Shown: piece after piece, positions 34,759 to 45,529 of the stretch
Layout of the letters: each line of letters starts with the position of its first letter
Position numbering within the stretch: position 1 is the first letter of the stretch
Assembly (NCBI GenBank): GCA_036346355.1
Contig: JAYEVF010000030.1
Coordinates: 930,001-994,000, forward strand
Direction: 5' to 3'
DNA length: 64,000 bases
DNA from: Rhipidocladum racemiflorum
Taxonomy: Eukaryota; Streptophyta; Magnoliopsida; Poales; Poaceae
Made by a program: the position numbers and the translations under genes
The notes under the pieces: model-generated
The model's input: only the letters and a program-made list of their open reading frames with translations
Database searches by the model: none
Told to the model about the DNA's origin: nothing

Positions 34759-35387
34759 TGTTCGCGCAAAAAACGTGAAGGAGGGTTTCCGGCCTCGAAC
34801 ACACAAGACAAACGCCGGGTTTGCAGAGCGTGCCAGTCAATTTGACCTGAAATTGACAAGGTAGAGTTTGTAATTTGATCAAAGCCGATAAACAAGGATC
34901 TATCGGCTTTTCGCTAGTCGGCAGGAACCGATTAGGGGATAACTAGATCAACCGGTTACAATTGATCCGAATACAAGGTAAAATCGGCTTCGAGAAGGCG
35001 ATGCGCAACAAAGCGAAGCAGATCAAACCTGGGTGAAATCGGCAAAATCAACAATCGGCGATGCGCAACTATGTTGATTCTGTCGACTTGCAGAGAGGTC
35101 TATGAAGCTAAAAACAATGTAAAAGAAAAGCTTGTAAAAAGTAGATGTGTGTATTGTTGGATTGATTGATTCCCTTTTCGCTTGACGTCTATCCCCTTTT
35201 ATAACACACCTGGCCGATCCGAGTTGTACATGGATACGGTGAGTGTTCCCGTATCGGCCTCTGGTCTGATTTCTTTTCCTTTTAGAAACGGATTCCTTTT
35301 CCGATTCATTTACCGATTCCTTTCTATACGAACGTTTCTTTTCCGATTCAGACTGATTCCAATATATGCCAGATTTTGGTGCAAACA
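34759..35387 (-). repeat. gypsy 3' LTR (element orientation minus)
   Basis: It runs TGTTCGCGCAAAA...TTTGGTGCAAACA. It contains TATAAAAG on the - strand (CTTTTATA at about 35197 on +) as a promoter candidate. It differs from 43538-44166 by A/G, T/C and A/G changes. Confidence 0.95.
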
Positions 35388-35401
35388 TATGCCCCCCGTT
35401 T
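35388..35401 (-). promoter_or_regulatory. polypurine tract of the gypsy element
   Basis: On the - strand AAACGGGGGGCATA abuts the 3' LTR, the usual site for plus-strand priming. The fragment at 56722 has the matching tract. Confidence 0.8.
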
Positions 35402-35583
35402 TTGAAAGATGACTTGTCATTTTTCCAAAAAGAATCCATCGGTCTCTCATTCGTATTGGCTTTACAGAAGAATCCTTTTCGGGAACTACCCCATTAACTG
35501 TGCCGTGAAAATCTCGGTGCGTTTTAAATGCACAACTGTTCTTATGACAAGTAGTATGAACAAATTTCATTTTATTTTTCCAG

Positions 35584-36471
35584 CAATCGCCTTCGGTGCA
35601 AGTAGCAAGGGTCATAACCGATCTTCAAGGCACATCTTCGGCCCTTCCTTCTGCGCTGTCCCCGGTGCTTCCTGCTGTGCCATCACCTGTAGTTGTTGTG
35701 CCGATCTCCCCTGACTCTGCCGACCCTGCTAACCTTCTCGGGTTTACTTTGGATGACCTGAGCGACCCTGAGGTGATAGCTACAGACGATTACCCGGCCG
35801 ACATTAGGCGAATCTTTGATGCTTCCATTACTGCGTCGGCCGTTGTTACTTCCGAGCCAGGCATGCAGGAAAGACTTGACCGTCTTCTTCATGAGGTTAT
35901 GCAACCCGAGGTGAAACTTTTGGAAAACACTCAATCGCTCAGGAATGCAATGGCAGTCGTCCAAGCCGATCTCCCTCAAGAAGCAATGAATGCTCTCCTG
36001 GACGTCTGTCACCTTGACAGTAGAAGGGAAGCGGTGGAAGCGGCCAGATCCAGAATCGCCCGGAGGGAAGCACAAAAGGCCGATCAGAAGGTCTTGGATG
36101 ATCTGGTGGTTAACGCGAAGCTTCTGAAAAAGGACTACGACCAAGGCACCGCCGCCTTAAAGCTGGGCAAAGGCAGAGCTCAAGAGTTGGAGACGGCCAA
36201 GGCCAAGTTGGAGGAGCAACTAGCCCTAGTGACCAAGGATCTAGCCGATTGCCAATCCAAGAATACTGAATCGGCTTCTTCTCTGGTAGCCAAGAAAAAA
36301 CAGATTGGCGAGGTTTTTGCTCAGGTGAAGATTCAATCGGCCAAAGTGGTCCCGATTCCGGGTGACGCGAAGGCTGATGACAAGCTTGTTGACAGTATCC
36401 AGACTACCATTGGGAAGGCGGCGGCGGCGTTGTCGGGCCTAGGAGCCCATTTGCCCGGATCAGGGCTGTAA
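35584..36471 (+). CDS. antisense ORF of gypsy element: coiled-coil part, probable downstream exon
   Basis: It is open for about 296 codons on the strand opposite to gag-pol, between the integrase end and the 3' LTR. There is no ATG near the start (first in-frame Met is codon 90 from the GTG at 35596). Instead the frame begins exactly after a good splice acceptor (TTTTATTTTTCCAG, ending 35583), so it looks like a later exon. The N-terminal part is Ser/Pro/Val-rich, then acidic (GFTLDDLSDPEV). From about residue 140 to 250 it is Lys/Glu/Ala-rich with heptad-like spacing (AKAKLEEQLALVTKDLADC), a likely coiled coil. In the related fragment at 56121-57973 the same place carries a promoter and a plant mobile domain; that part is deleted here. 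Function is unknown. Confidence 0.65.
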   Translation, partial: QSPSVQVARVITDLQGTSSALPSALSPVLPAVPSPVVVVPISPDSADPANLLGFTLDDLSDPEVIATDDYPADIRRIFDASITASAVVTSEPGMQERLDRLLHEVMQPEVKLLENTQSLRNAMAVVQADLPQEAMNALLDVCHLDSRREAVEAARSRIARREAQKADQKVLDDLVVNAKLLKKDYDQGTAALKLGKGRAQELETAKAKLEEQLALVTKDLADCQSKNTESASSLVAKKKQIGEVFAQVKIQSAKVVPIPGDAKADDKLVDSIQTTIGKAAAALSGLGAHLPGSGL

Positions 36472-36643
36472 TGTTTTTTAAACTTGCATGCTGGAACTGC
36501 CAATCATGTCGGCTATTGTGGCCGATTTTTTGTGAACAATGTTTTAATTCGTGATGGTCGTCTGAATCTGATTTGATCGGTCGTATAACCGATTTTATAT
36601 GCACGTGCTTTTGTAATTGATTCTCGATGTTCTCTTTATGTGG

Positions 36644-38410
36644 TTAAGACCCAATCCATATGCTGGGGTAATACGCCTTTAAGTATTTTCCGTTGATTGC
36701 TTTAGGTAGTACGAATCCGTCTAAGGACTCCAGTATATATGAATTTGCACCAATCGGCCGATTTATCTTATAAGGCCCTTCCCACGTTGGAGACCACTTG
36801 CCGAATCGACTGTCCTTAGAACCGATTGGCAGCACGGTTTTCCAGACCAAATCGGCTTGATTAAAAGATTTCCAAATCACCTTTTTATTGTATGACCTAG
36901 CGACCCTTTCCTTATTCCTCTTAAGCCGATCTAGCGTAATCAGCCTTAATTCGGCTAGGTCATCTAGATTGTCAAGCATTGCCTGTTTGTACTCATCGGC
37001 TGGCACCTCGTCTTGTTTAAATAGCCTTACTGAGCCGATGTTGATTTCTACGGGTAAGACGGCTTCTTGTCCATATACCAACTGGAAGGGTGATAATTTA
37101 GTCGATCCATGATGAGATAGCCGATAAGCCCATAAGGCTTCCGATAGCGTTGAATGCCACTTCCTTGGTTCTTCCTCAATTTTTCTTTTTATTAACTTTA
37201 TTAAGGCTTTGTTTGATGACTCGGCCTGCCCATTGGCCTGAGCATAATAAGGAAAAGAGTTGAGTAATTTTATCCCAAGACTTTCTGCAAAACCTCTGAA
37301 CTCGTTAGACATGAACACAGTCCCTTGATCAGTAGTAATCGTCTGTGGAATTCCAAACCGATGGACGATGTGTTCATTTACAAAGTCGATCAGCTCTTTG
37401 CTAGTAACTTTCTTGAGTGGTATAGCCTCAACCCATTTTGAGAAATAGTCTGTGGCTGCAAGGATGAATTTATGTCCTTTAATGGATGACGGAAATATCT
37501 GGCCGATTATATCTATGCCCCATCCCCTAAACGGCCATGGCTTGATGATCGGGTGTAAAGTCGATGCTGGTGCTGACTGTATGTTACCAAACTTTTGGCA
37601 TGTTTGGCATCCTTTATAGTATTTGAAGCAGTCTTCTAACATCGTCGGCCAAAAATATCCCGTTCGTCTCAGTATCCATTTCATCTTATGGGCCGATTGA
37701 TGTGATCCACAAATTCCTTCATGAACTTCTCCCATTGCTATTTTGGCTTCTTCAATTCCCAGGCATCTTAGCAATAAGCCTTCCATGGTTCGAAAGTACA
37801 ATACACTTTCCAGCAAAACATATTTGAGTGCTTTGCGCCTGACCTTCTGCTCAGTCGGCTTAGATGGGTCTGACAAATAATCCTGTATTTCCTTTCTCCA
37901 GTTGACAGGGTGGACGCAAAAAATCGGCCAAATGTTTAGCTCGATTGGTTCCTGTCGGCTTCCAATCTTGTATCCTGATGCACATTGTGCCAATTGATTT
38001 GCTTTGCCATTAGCTTCCCTGGGGATATGTTCTATGGAAAATGTGGTAAACGTCTTGATAATCTGGAGGCATTGCTGCAAATATTGGATTAGCGTATCAT
38101 CATTGCATCGGTATTCACCCTTGACTTGTTGTACAATTAACATTGAGTCTCCGAAAGCTTCAACGTCTTTTACCCCGACGCTGTCCAGTAATTGCAGCCC
38201 TCTTAGCAACGCTTCATACTCTGCTTGATTATTCGAGCATCGGCCATCCAACCGATACATGAAGTTGTACTCCTGTCTTTTAGGTGAAACCAATATTACA
38301 CCGATGCCCTCACCTTCTTGGCAGACGGATCCGTCGAAATATAACTGCCAAGGGGTTATATCGGTCGATCCTGTTAATGTCTCACTTCCCGCGATAAAAT
38401 CGGCTCTGAC
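36644..38410 (-). CDS. gypsy second RNase H and integrase
   Basis: The frame is open from about 38410 (YFDGSVCQEGEGIGVIL) and has an internal Met at 38293. From that Met, an RNase H-like domain spans about residues 1-108 (NNQAEYEALLRGL, AFGDSMLIVQQ). The integrase zinc finger has H191, H198, C229 and C232. The catalytic triad is D261 (GIDIIG), D322 (TTDQG) and E358 (QAESSNK), with the canonical 35-residue spacing between the last two. The C-terminal part (PIGSKDSRFGKWSPTWEGPY) is the GPY/F-type module. Integrase inserts the cDNA into the host genome. This is the best-preserved domain, but it is out of frame with RT upstream (shift near 38410). Confidence 0.92.
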   Translation of the reverse strand, partial: VRADFIAGSETLTGSTDITPWQLYFDGSVCQEGEGIGVILVSPKRQEYNFMYRLDGRCSNNQAEYEALLRGLQLLDSVGVKDVEAFGDSMLIVQQVKGEYRCNDDTLIQYLQQCLQIIKTFTTFSIEHIPREANGKANQLAQCASGYKIGSRQEPIELNIWPIFCVHPVNWRKEIQDYLSDPSKPTEQKVRRKALKYVLLESVLYFRTMEGLLLRCLGIEEAKIAMGEVHEGICGSHQSAHKMKWILRRTGYFWPTMLEDCFKYYKGCQTCQKFGNIQSAPASTLHPIIKPWPFRGWGIDIIGQIFPSSIKGHKFILAATDYFSKWVEAIPLKKVTSKELIDFVNEHIVHRFGIPQTITTDQGTVFMSNEFRGFAESLGIKLLNSFPYYAQANGQAESSNKALIKLIKRKIEEEPRKWHSTLSEALWAYRLSHHGSTKLSPFQLVYGQEAVLPVEINIGSVRLFKQDEVPADEYKQAMLDNLDDLAELRLITLDRLKRNKERVARSYNKKVIWKSFNQADLVWKTVLPIGSKDSRFGKWSPTWEGPYKINRPIGANSYILESLDGFVLPKAINGKYLKAYYPSIWIGS

Positions 38411-38691
38411 CGCCCTTTTACAGATTTAGCCGATTCATATGTCAAGTCGAACTCAGTCAAGGCGTATGCCCATTTACCAAGCCGACCCCGCAAAATCGGT
38501 GCGGATAGTATGTACTTGATTATATCGGCTTTGCAGACTATGACGCATCTTGATGCCAGCATATAATGCCTTAATTTAGTACAAGCAAAATACAAAGATA
38601 GGCACAATTTTTCTACTAGGGGATACCTGGTTTCTGCATCTAAAAGGCGTCGGCTTAGATAAAATATCGCTCGTTCTTTCCTATCGGCTTC
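38374..38691 (-). pseudogene. gypsy RNase H (first) remnant
   Basis: The frame reads ERAIFYLSRRLLDAETRYP, then CLSLYFACTKLRHYMLAS and GRLGKWAYALTEFDLTYE, the RNase H domain joined to gypsy RT. It begins after an in-frame TAG (38692-38694) in place of a probable Gln codon. It leaves frame near 38410. Confidence 0.85.
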
Positions 38692-39972
38692 CTATGTTAA
38701 GACTGCTCCTATTGTGTCTCCTTCAGCCGATATATATAGTCTGAAAGGTATACCATGTTTTGGTGCGGTCAATACTGGTGGGCTCATCAGATAACCCTTT
38801 ATGTCGTCGAAGGGCTTTTGTTGATCGGTTCCCCATTTGAACTCTTGGTTGTCTTTAATTTTTAGCAGCGGTGTGAAGGCCCGAATACGCCCTGACAAGT
38901 TCGAGATGAAACGTCGCAAGTAGTTGATTTTTCCAATCAATACTTGCAACTCCTTTTTGCTTGTCGGTGGTCTAGTATCGGCTATAGCTTTTACTTTGGC
39001 TTGGTTTATTTCAATTCCTCTTTCATGCACTGTAAACCCAAGAAATTGTCCAGCCGATACTCCGAAAACACATTTAAGAGGGTTCATTTTTAACCCATGT
39101 AACCTTGTGCTTTCGAACATCTTTTCCAGATCGGCTAAATGTTGCCAGACTTCTTTGGATTTTACTACCACGTCGTCAATGTATATTTCCACGGTATTGC
39201 CGATCAAATCATGGAAAATATGGTTCATAGCACGCTGATAAGTAGCACCGGCATTTTTTAAACCGAAGGTCATAACTTTCCACTCATACAGCCCTAAAGC
39301 CCCCGAACATCTGAAAGCTGTTTTGGGTATATCGGCTTTGGCCATGAATATCTGATTGTATCCGGCGTTTCCGTCCAAAAAACTTATGATTTTATTTCCG
39401 GAAGCAGCATCAATAAGCATATCGGCTATAGGCATCGGGTATTCATCTTTTGGTGTGGCTTTGTTCAAATCTCTAAAGTCGACACATACCCTAAGTTTGC
39501 CATTTTTCTTTTTTACAGGGATGATGTTTGAGACCCATTCAGCGTATCGGCAGGGCCGGATAAACTTTGCCTCTAGCAATCGTCCTACTTCTTCTTTTAT
39601 AGCGTCATATAATGTAGGATTAAATCACCTAGGGTACTGTTTGAATGGCCGATACCCATGTTTTATTGGTAGCCGATGTTCAACTAGCTGTCGGCTTAAG
39701 CCTGGCATCTCGTAATACTCCCACGCGAAGCAATCTCTATATTTCTTGAGTATTTCGACCAACTTTGCTTTATAACTGGGTTCTAATTTAGCACTTACAA
39801 ACGTTGGTCTTTTGCTATCACCTTCCCCAATATCGATTTCTTCGAGCAAATCGGCAGAAGTAAATCCTAACCCTTTTCTTTCTTCTTCAAAATCCTCAAC
39901 AGCTTCTTCGTATTCTTCTTGCCGATAGCTTCTTGCCTTTTCCTGCAGCTTTGCTAGTGTCTTGTACTCCAT
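38692..39972 (-). pseudogene. gypsy reverse transcriptase, interrupted by stop codons
   Basis: The 39625-39972 piece has the acidic linker EEYEEAVEDFEEERKG and RQLVEHRLPIKHGYRPFKQYPR. After an in-frame TGA (39625-39627, in place of a probable Arg CGA) the RT core follows. Core blocks are CVDFRDLNKATPKDEYPMP, the first catalytic Asp in SFLDGNAGYNQI (residue 69 of the 39579 frame), FGLKNAGATYQRAM and YIDD (residues 133-136). All catalytic residues are present. The end is a TAG at 38692-38694. Confidence 0.92.
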
Positions 39973-39979
39973 CTTCTTA

Positions 39980-40931
39980 CTACTTCGTCTGTCCGATCAA
40001 ACGTGTTGGGTTTGACGCTGATCGGCTTGAATCCTGACTTCTCGACGCAGATAAAATCGCAATTGTCCAAGGCTTTTCCTGATATACATTCGGCTTCTTC
40101 GTGTGGCCAATTGGTGTCAGGGCTAGCCATAGCGATATGAGCCGATGTGTCGGCCGGTACAACTTCTACTGTATCATCATTCCACTACACCAATTTCTGG
40201 TGCATAGTTGATGGTATACAGCAATTGGCATGGATCCAGTCCCGCCCAAGGAGCACACTGTAATTGCCTTTGGCTTCAATCACAAAAAATGCAGTCGGCA
40301 AAGTTTTGTTACCCGATCGATTCGACACCATTACGCCTTTAGCCTCAGTTGGGTCTCCTGTGAAGTCATTTAGCACCATATTGGTCTTGATCAAGTCGTC
40401 ATCGGCTTTACCCAATTTTCTGAAAGTACTTAACGGCATCAGATTAACTGTCGCCCCACCATCGACCAACATACGAGATATCGGTCGGCCATTAATATAC
40501 CCTTTTAGATATAGCGGTTTTAGATGCCGATGCATGTCTTGTGGCTTTTCGAACACAGCGTCTGGTGCTCCGAGGCACAATTGGGCGAACACTTCTTCGG
40601 CCGATTCTTCGGTTTTGAACTCGGCAGGTAGAGTGAATACCATGTTTATATCCATTGGTGGCGTATCATCTCGGATCATCGGAGAACCGGTTTCGACCGA
40701 TTGATCTGAATCACTATCGATCTGTTCCTTCTTTCTCCACTCTTTTTTCAAAACCGGTACTGGTCTTAACTTATTGAACATCCGATCCCTCTCGCTCTCT
40801 TTTTCGGCTTCCCTTTCTTCTTGTGTCTTTAATCGCTGAAGCCTCCTGCGTTGTGATTTGCTGAGACCCGAGGGGCACCACCTAGGTTTAGGTTCTATCG
40901 GCTTTCTTATCTTTCCAGCTAAATTGCTCAT
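39980..40931 (-). pseudogene. gypsy aspartic protease region
   Basis: The 40185-40931 frame has a Lys/Arg-rich start (SKSQRRRLQRLKTQEERE). The protease core is YINGRPISRMLVDGGATVNL, with the catalytic Asp at residue 157 in DGGA, and LLGRDWIHANCCIPSTMHQ follows. The DGGA variant in place of DTGA/DSGA occurs in plant gypsy proteases. A TAG at 40185-40187 replaces a probable Gln. The same frame continues to about 39975, where a shift is needed to reach the RT frame. Confidence 0.88.
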
Positions 40932-41325
40932 TTATTTGTCGATTCCATACCTTTGCGTTAGCCGATAATTCCTGATTTTGGGAGGACTCGCCTTGCTCTG
41001 ATGTCGACAACCTTTCATGGACCGGCCTCCTGCTTCTCACTTCTAGTCGATTGTGTATCGGTCTAGACAACCTGTCTTTTACAGATTGGTTTGGCCGATA
41101 TGCGCATTTGAAGTGTTGCATAGGACAAGACACAAGCTGTTGGTAAGGTCATCCCCCTCTCCCAGCAAAACTGCCAAAAGGGACATTGCCGATGCTTCTC
41201 CTCTTCAGTAGTTGGTCGAGGTGGCATATTTGGTCGCCAATAATAGTTGTCCGTCTTCTGATCTGGTTGATGAAAACTCTGGTGTTGTTGAGTGTTACAT
41301 CTCCGACTTATCCTCTCATACTTCC

Positions 41326-43500
41326 TCAGAGTTGTGAGAAAGTCGGCTTTGGTTTGAAATCGACTTTTCTTGGAGCCCTCTCAGCCCGATACCATTTTCC
41401 GATTTCCAAGTCTCCTCTTGGTTTTACCGTCCTTGAGTTCTGTCCATTTTTATCGGCTTCTATTTGTAGGGAGCCGATAGTAATCTGCACTGTTTCGTTT
41501 CCTTTTGTCGGCTTAACATCTTTCATAGGTCCCTTTCCTTTTTGTGAGCACTGCACCATGTTGACCTGGAAAGGGTTCATATCTATTTGCATAGCCGACT
41601 CTTCCGCAAACTTTAACCTGCCATCGGTGATGGCCGATTGAATCTGCTGTCGAAAAATATTGCAATCATTAGTGTTATGTGAAAATGAATGGTGCCATTT
41701 GCAGTACCTTCGTTTTTTAATTTCTTCGGCCGATGGGATGACGTGCCCTTCTGGTAATCTTATGAGTTTTTCTTGTAACAATAAATCGAATATTTTATCA
41801 CACTTTGAAACATCATATGAATACTTGACTTCCGCCTTATTTTTCGTCGGCTTGAGCAGAGAGCATACGAGTGGCTTTTTAGAACCTTTGATCCACTCGG
41901 CTATGTTTACCTCTGCTTCGTCCTCAGAGGTGTCGCTTGAATTGTAATCTACCATGTTTACTTTGGCCTTTTCATTACCGTTCGATTTAAATCTATCTTT
42001 AAACCCTTTGCTCTCTGCATATCGGCTTTCATGTGCCGATACGCGATGGAGTAAGTGGCCTAAATCGGGGAACTCTTGGCCAGATAGCTTTTCTTTTAAT
42101 GGTGGGATTAACCCTTGGAACGCTAAATCGGCCAATTGATCATCGGGTAATGTCACGCTAAAACATCTATTTCGCACGCCTCTAAACCTTCTGATATAGT
42201 CGGAAACCGATTCGCCGTACTTCTGTCGGACTGAACTAAGATCAGAAATCCTAAGCTCCATAGTCCCCGAAAAGAAGTATTCATGGAATCGGCTTTCTAA
42301 ATCGTTCCACACATGAACTGAATTTGGGGGTAGATTAGTGAACCAAGTAAACGCAGCACCAGACAATGATAAAGGAAATAACCTAATTTTTAACCCATCG
42401 GACTGTGCAGCTTCCCCACATTGTGCCATAAACCGTCCGATATGCTCAATTGTGGTAACATAATCATCGCCTGAGAACTTGGCAAAGTCTGGTATCCTAA
42501 AATTGTGTGGGTACGGCATACGATCTATGTAATCAGGGTACGGTTTTCTGTAACCGATCACCCTTCCTCTGGGTTGTATACCGAACTGTTCTCTCAACAC
42601 GTTGGCAATTTGTTCTGCCCAATTGACATTGTCGGCTTGTGGTGCAACCGGACACTGCCGATTTTCATTGTTCACGCCCTGCCCCCCGAGTGCAAACTCG
42701 GCCCTTTGTCCAAATCGTGCCACAGGAGGTCTTGGTACTTGGTCATATTCATGATTAAAACTCAAGGTATCGGGTATGGGCGCGAAAGGTTCGACGTACG
42801 GCACCACCCTATACGGCGCTTGTTTCACGGTTGTGGCTCCCCGTGATTGCGGAACCTGATCCGTTTCGATCGGCTGATAAGCCGATAAACCGATGCTATT
42901 GGAGGGTCCGTTCGACGGATTTGATGCGCTTATCTTAGCCCCATCCGTGTGCCCATGGTAGTGTGTAAATCCATCTATCTGTATGCTTGGTTTAAGAACA
43001 GTAGGTTGAGTCGGCATCGTGACAGGTGCTTGAGCCGACATTTTTACTGTACTGGTGTTAGGGGTTATGGAGTATACTGGGTATGTAGGGATGGTTTGTG
43101 GTGGATCTAGTAGGTTTCCAGACACAGCCAATTCCTGAGTGATCGTTTTCACACTATTTTCTATCATCGGCTTTAAAGTAGATACTAGAACCGATGATTG
43201 GTTAATTAGCGCGTGATGAACAGATTGTTCAATCATATTTGATAAATCAGCTTGAGCGGGTGCGTATCGGCTTACCGGATCGGATGATGAATCCCCGATC
43301 GGATTGATGCTTGGTAGTGCAGTTTTTTGAGTAACGCCTCGACGTGTTTTCTAGAAGCACCGTAGCATCATCTCTTCCAAAGCTGCCTTTCGGTCTTCGA
43401 TTTCTTTTCGCTGCTCAGGGGTTAAATCGGCCATTTGAGGCGCGATTATAGCATCGGCGTTGATATCGGTGGCGACCGCAGGCTTGTCGGTTGTTGACAT
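41326..43500 (-). pseudogene. gypsy gag, one stop near the N-terminus
   Basis: The likely start is the ATG at 43498-43500 (MSTTDKPAVATDINADA). A TAG at 43351-43353 interrupts after LEEMMLRCF and the same frame continues to 41326. A retrotransposon gag domain lies in the middle (AAFTWFTNLPPNSVHVWNDL, then RQKYGESVSDYIRRFRGVRN). Behind it is an acidic block (SSDTSEDEAEV), then CKWHHSFSHNTNDCNIF, a gypsy zinc-finger-like stretch. Gag forms the particle that packages element RNA. The end at 41326 is probably a frameshift, because a Cys-rich stretch (CPFWQFCWERG) continues in another frame at about 41150-41200. Confidence 0.9.
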
Positions 43501-43512
43501 TTTTGATTTTCT

Positions 43513-43535
43513 TGGTCCCACCGGGCGTGCCAAAA
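43513..43535 (-). promoter_or_regulatory. primer-binding site of the gypsy element
   Basis: On the - strand TTTTGGCACGCCCGGTGGG lies 2 bp after the 5' LTR. It contains the TGG that pairs with a tRNA CCA end. I could not name the tRNA. Confidence 0.7.
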
Positions 43536-43537
43536 TA

Positions 43538-44166
43538 TGTTCGCGCAAAAAACGTGAAGGAGGGTTTCCGGCCTCGAACACACAAGACAAACGCCGGGTT
43601 TGCAGAGCGTGCCAGTCAATTTGACCTGAAATTGGCAAGGTAGAGTTTGTAATTTGATCAAAGCCGATAAACAAGGATCTATCGGCTTTTCGCTAGTCGG
43701 CAGGAACCGATTAGGGGATAACTAGATCAACCGGTTACAATTGATCCGAATACAAGGTAAAATCGGCTTCGAGAAGGCGATGCGCAACAAAGCGAAGCAG
43801 ATCAAACCTGGGTGAAATCGGCAAAATCAACAATCGGCGATGCGCAACTATGTTGATTCTGTCGACTTGCAGAGAGGTCTATGAAGCTAAAAACAATGTA
43901 AAAGAAAAGCTTGTAAAAAGTAGATGTGTGTATTGTTGGATTGATTGATTCCCTTTTCGCTTGACGTCTATCCCCTTTTATAACACACCTGGCCGATCCG
44001 AGTTGTACATGGATACGGTGAGTGTTCCCGTATCGGCCTCCGGTCTGATTTCTTTTCCTTTTAGAAACGGATTCCTTTTCCGATTCGTTTACCGATTCCT
44101 TTCTATACGAACGTTTCTTTTCCGATTCAGACTGATTCCAATATATGCCAGATTTTGGTGCAAACA
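43538..44166 (-). repeat. gypsy 5' LTR (element orientation minus)
   Basis: It is 629 bp long and differs from 34759-35387 at three sites noticed. It is followed by the TSD copy GTATG. Confidence 0.95.
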
Positions 44167-44171
44167 GTATG

Positions 44172-44760
44172 ACAATAATGTTGCTGCAGAATCCAAATGT
44201 TGGGGGGGTGGAAGGAACACATATCTTGTCTATGATTTCAGCATTAGTAACTTTCTGTATACAGAATCTCAGTTTGGCGACAAGCTTATGCATAGCAAAG
44301 TTGGATACTACCACAATTTTAAAATCATGAATGCTTAGGAGGGTCCACTCGCGTTGTGCTTCTTGCAGTAGGGTGAATCTTTGCTAGTTATATCATTCTT
44401 TCAGGGAATTATATAGTGCCAGGGGGTCCTCCTCCATCAAATATTTGGCCTTCAATTCCACTAGGAGATGGTTCCTTAGGCAGTGATGGGTTTGCACACT
44501 TGGTAGGTTCAGGAAGAGCACGGGTGCTAGCTTCCGGCTGGGTAATAGCGGATCCAAAAGATCGAGCTGCCAGGTTAATTTTGGCATCCAATGCCCAGGT
44601 TAGATAATTGCTGTCATTCAAGGCAAGCTTTGGCAAATTCCCTCTTTGTGATGTCTGACATATCCTATTTATATTCATGCAAAAATGAATTTTATTCCTG
44701 GTAAAATAAATATATTGCAAGTTCACTCTAGAATCAATAAAGTTTGGTACATATCTATTC
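44172..44760 (-). pseudogene. copia gag remnant (right part of split element)
   Basis: On the - strand the frames read LPKLALNDSNYLTWALDAKI and LKAKYLMEEDPLALYNSLKE, the copia gag N-terminal half. A homologous, better preserved gag lies at 60420-60820 (+). The piece joins 33430-34753 once the gypsy element is removed. Confidence 0.82.
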
Positions 44761-45529
44761 AATAGATAACTATTTATAATTTTCTAGAATTTTTTTAGCA
44801 TTTTTCATAAATTTCTGCTAATTACCAAGTAATTTTTAACATTATCGAAATAACCAAAAAAATTCGGCATGAATAAACATGGAATTATGCTAAGAAAAAA
44901 AAACCCAAAGATATAAAGTTTCCAATGTGTGCTAAGTATAAAGTCCAACAAAATTATCGAAGGCCATATACGTAAAAAATTAGTTTCTAGGATTTAACAT
45001 AAATTTTTAGAATTTATTAACTATTTTTCATGATTACGGAAAACTTCAGGGTCTAGAAAGTAAAATATCCATAGCCGTAATATATTGATAATTTAACCAA
45101 ATTTCAAGGGTTTATTGAAACACAAAAAATTACCGCAACCGCGAAATTTCTATAATTTGTCGCGAATTCTCCTTGGGGCGTTCATCCCGTGATGGCCCGC
45201 GAGGCTAATCTGCCATGGGCCGCAATTGGAGCAGGCTCATCTCCTCGCACCTTCATGGGTTGGCCCATGTGCCACTCACTGCCCAGTCCGATCGGGTGGA
45301 GCATCGACGGTGCAGCGCGGCGCGAACCGGGAGTGAGGGCACAGCTTGGCGCCGGCCGCGGCACACGCACGTGCATCGTGGGGCGTGATTGACACACGGC
45401 TTATGAGCAACAGGGCGCATGACTGTGGACCGGCGTACGGCGACTTCAGACGCCTCTCCATAAGGCTTGTAGAAGGTTAATTGTTTGATGTCGATCGAAA
45501 TTCGATGCAGATAAAAAAATCTTGTTCGG
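44761..45529. other. AT-rich then GC-rich DNA, no gene seen
   Basis: The first 400 bp is AT-rich, as in copia leader sequence at 59860-60420. The second part (45180-45470) is GC-rich without a recognisable domain. Confidence 0.45.

Larger units (their letters stand above)
34759..44166 (-). mobile_element. Ty3/gypsy element (probably Tat lineage), complete with LTRs and TSD, with antisense gene
   Basis: Two 629-bp LTRs (34759-35387 and 43538-44166) differ at only three sites noticed by eye, all transitions. The 5-bp duplication is GTATG (34754-34758 and 44167-44171). On the - strand the order is PBS, gag, protease, RT, RNase H, second RNase H, integrase, then a region holding an oppositely directed frame, the polypurine tract and the 3' LTR. 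A second RNase H next to integrase and an extra antisense ORF are known for the Tat lineage; the lineage call is inference. Several stops and frameshifts break the polyprotein. The element splits an older copia remnant. Confidence 0.95.
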
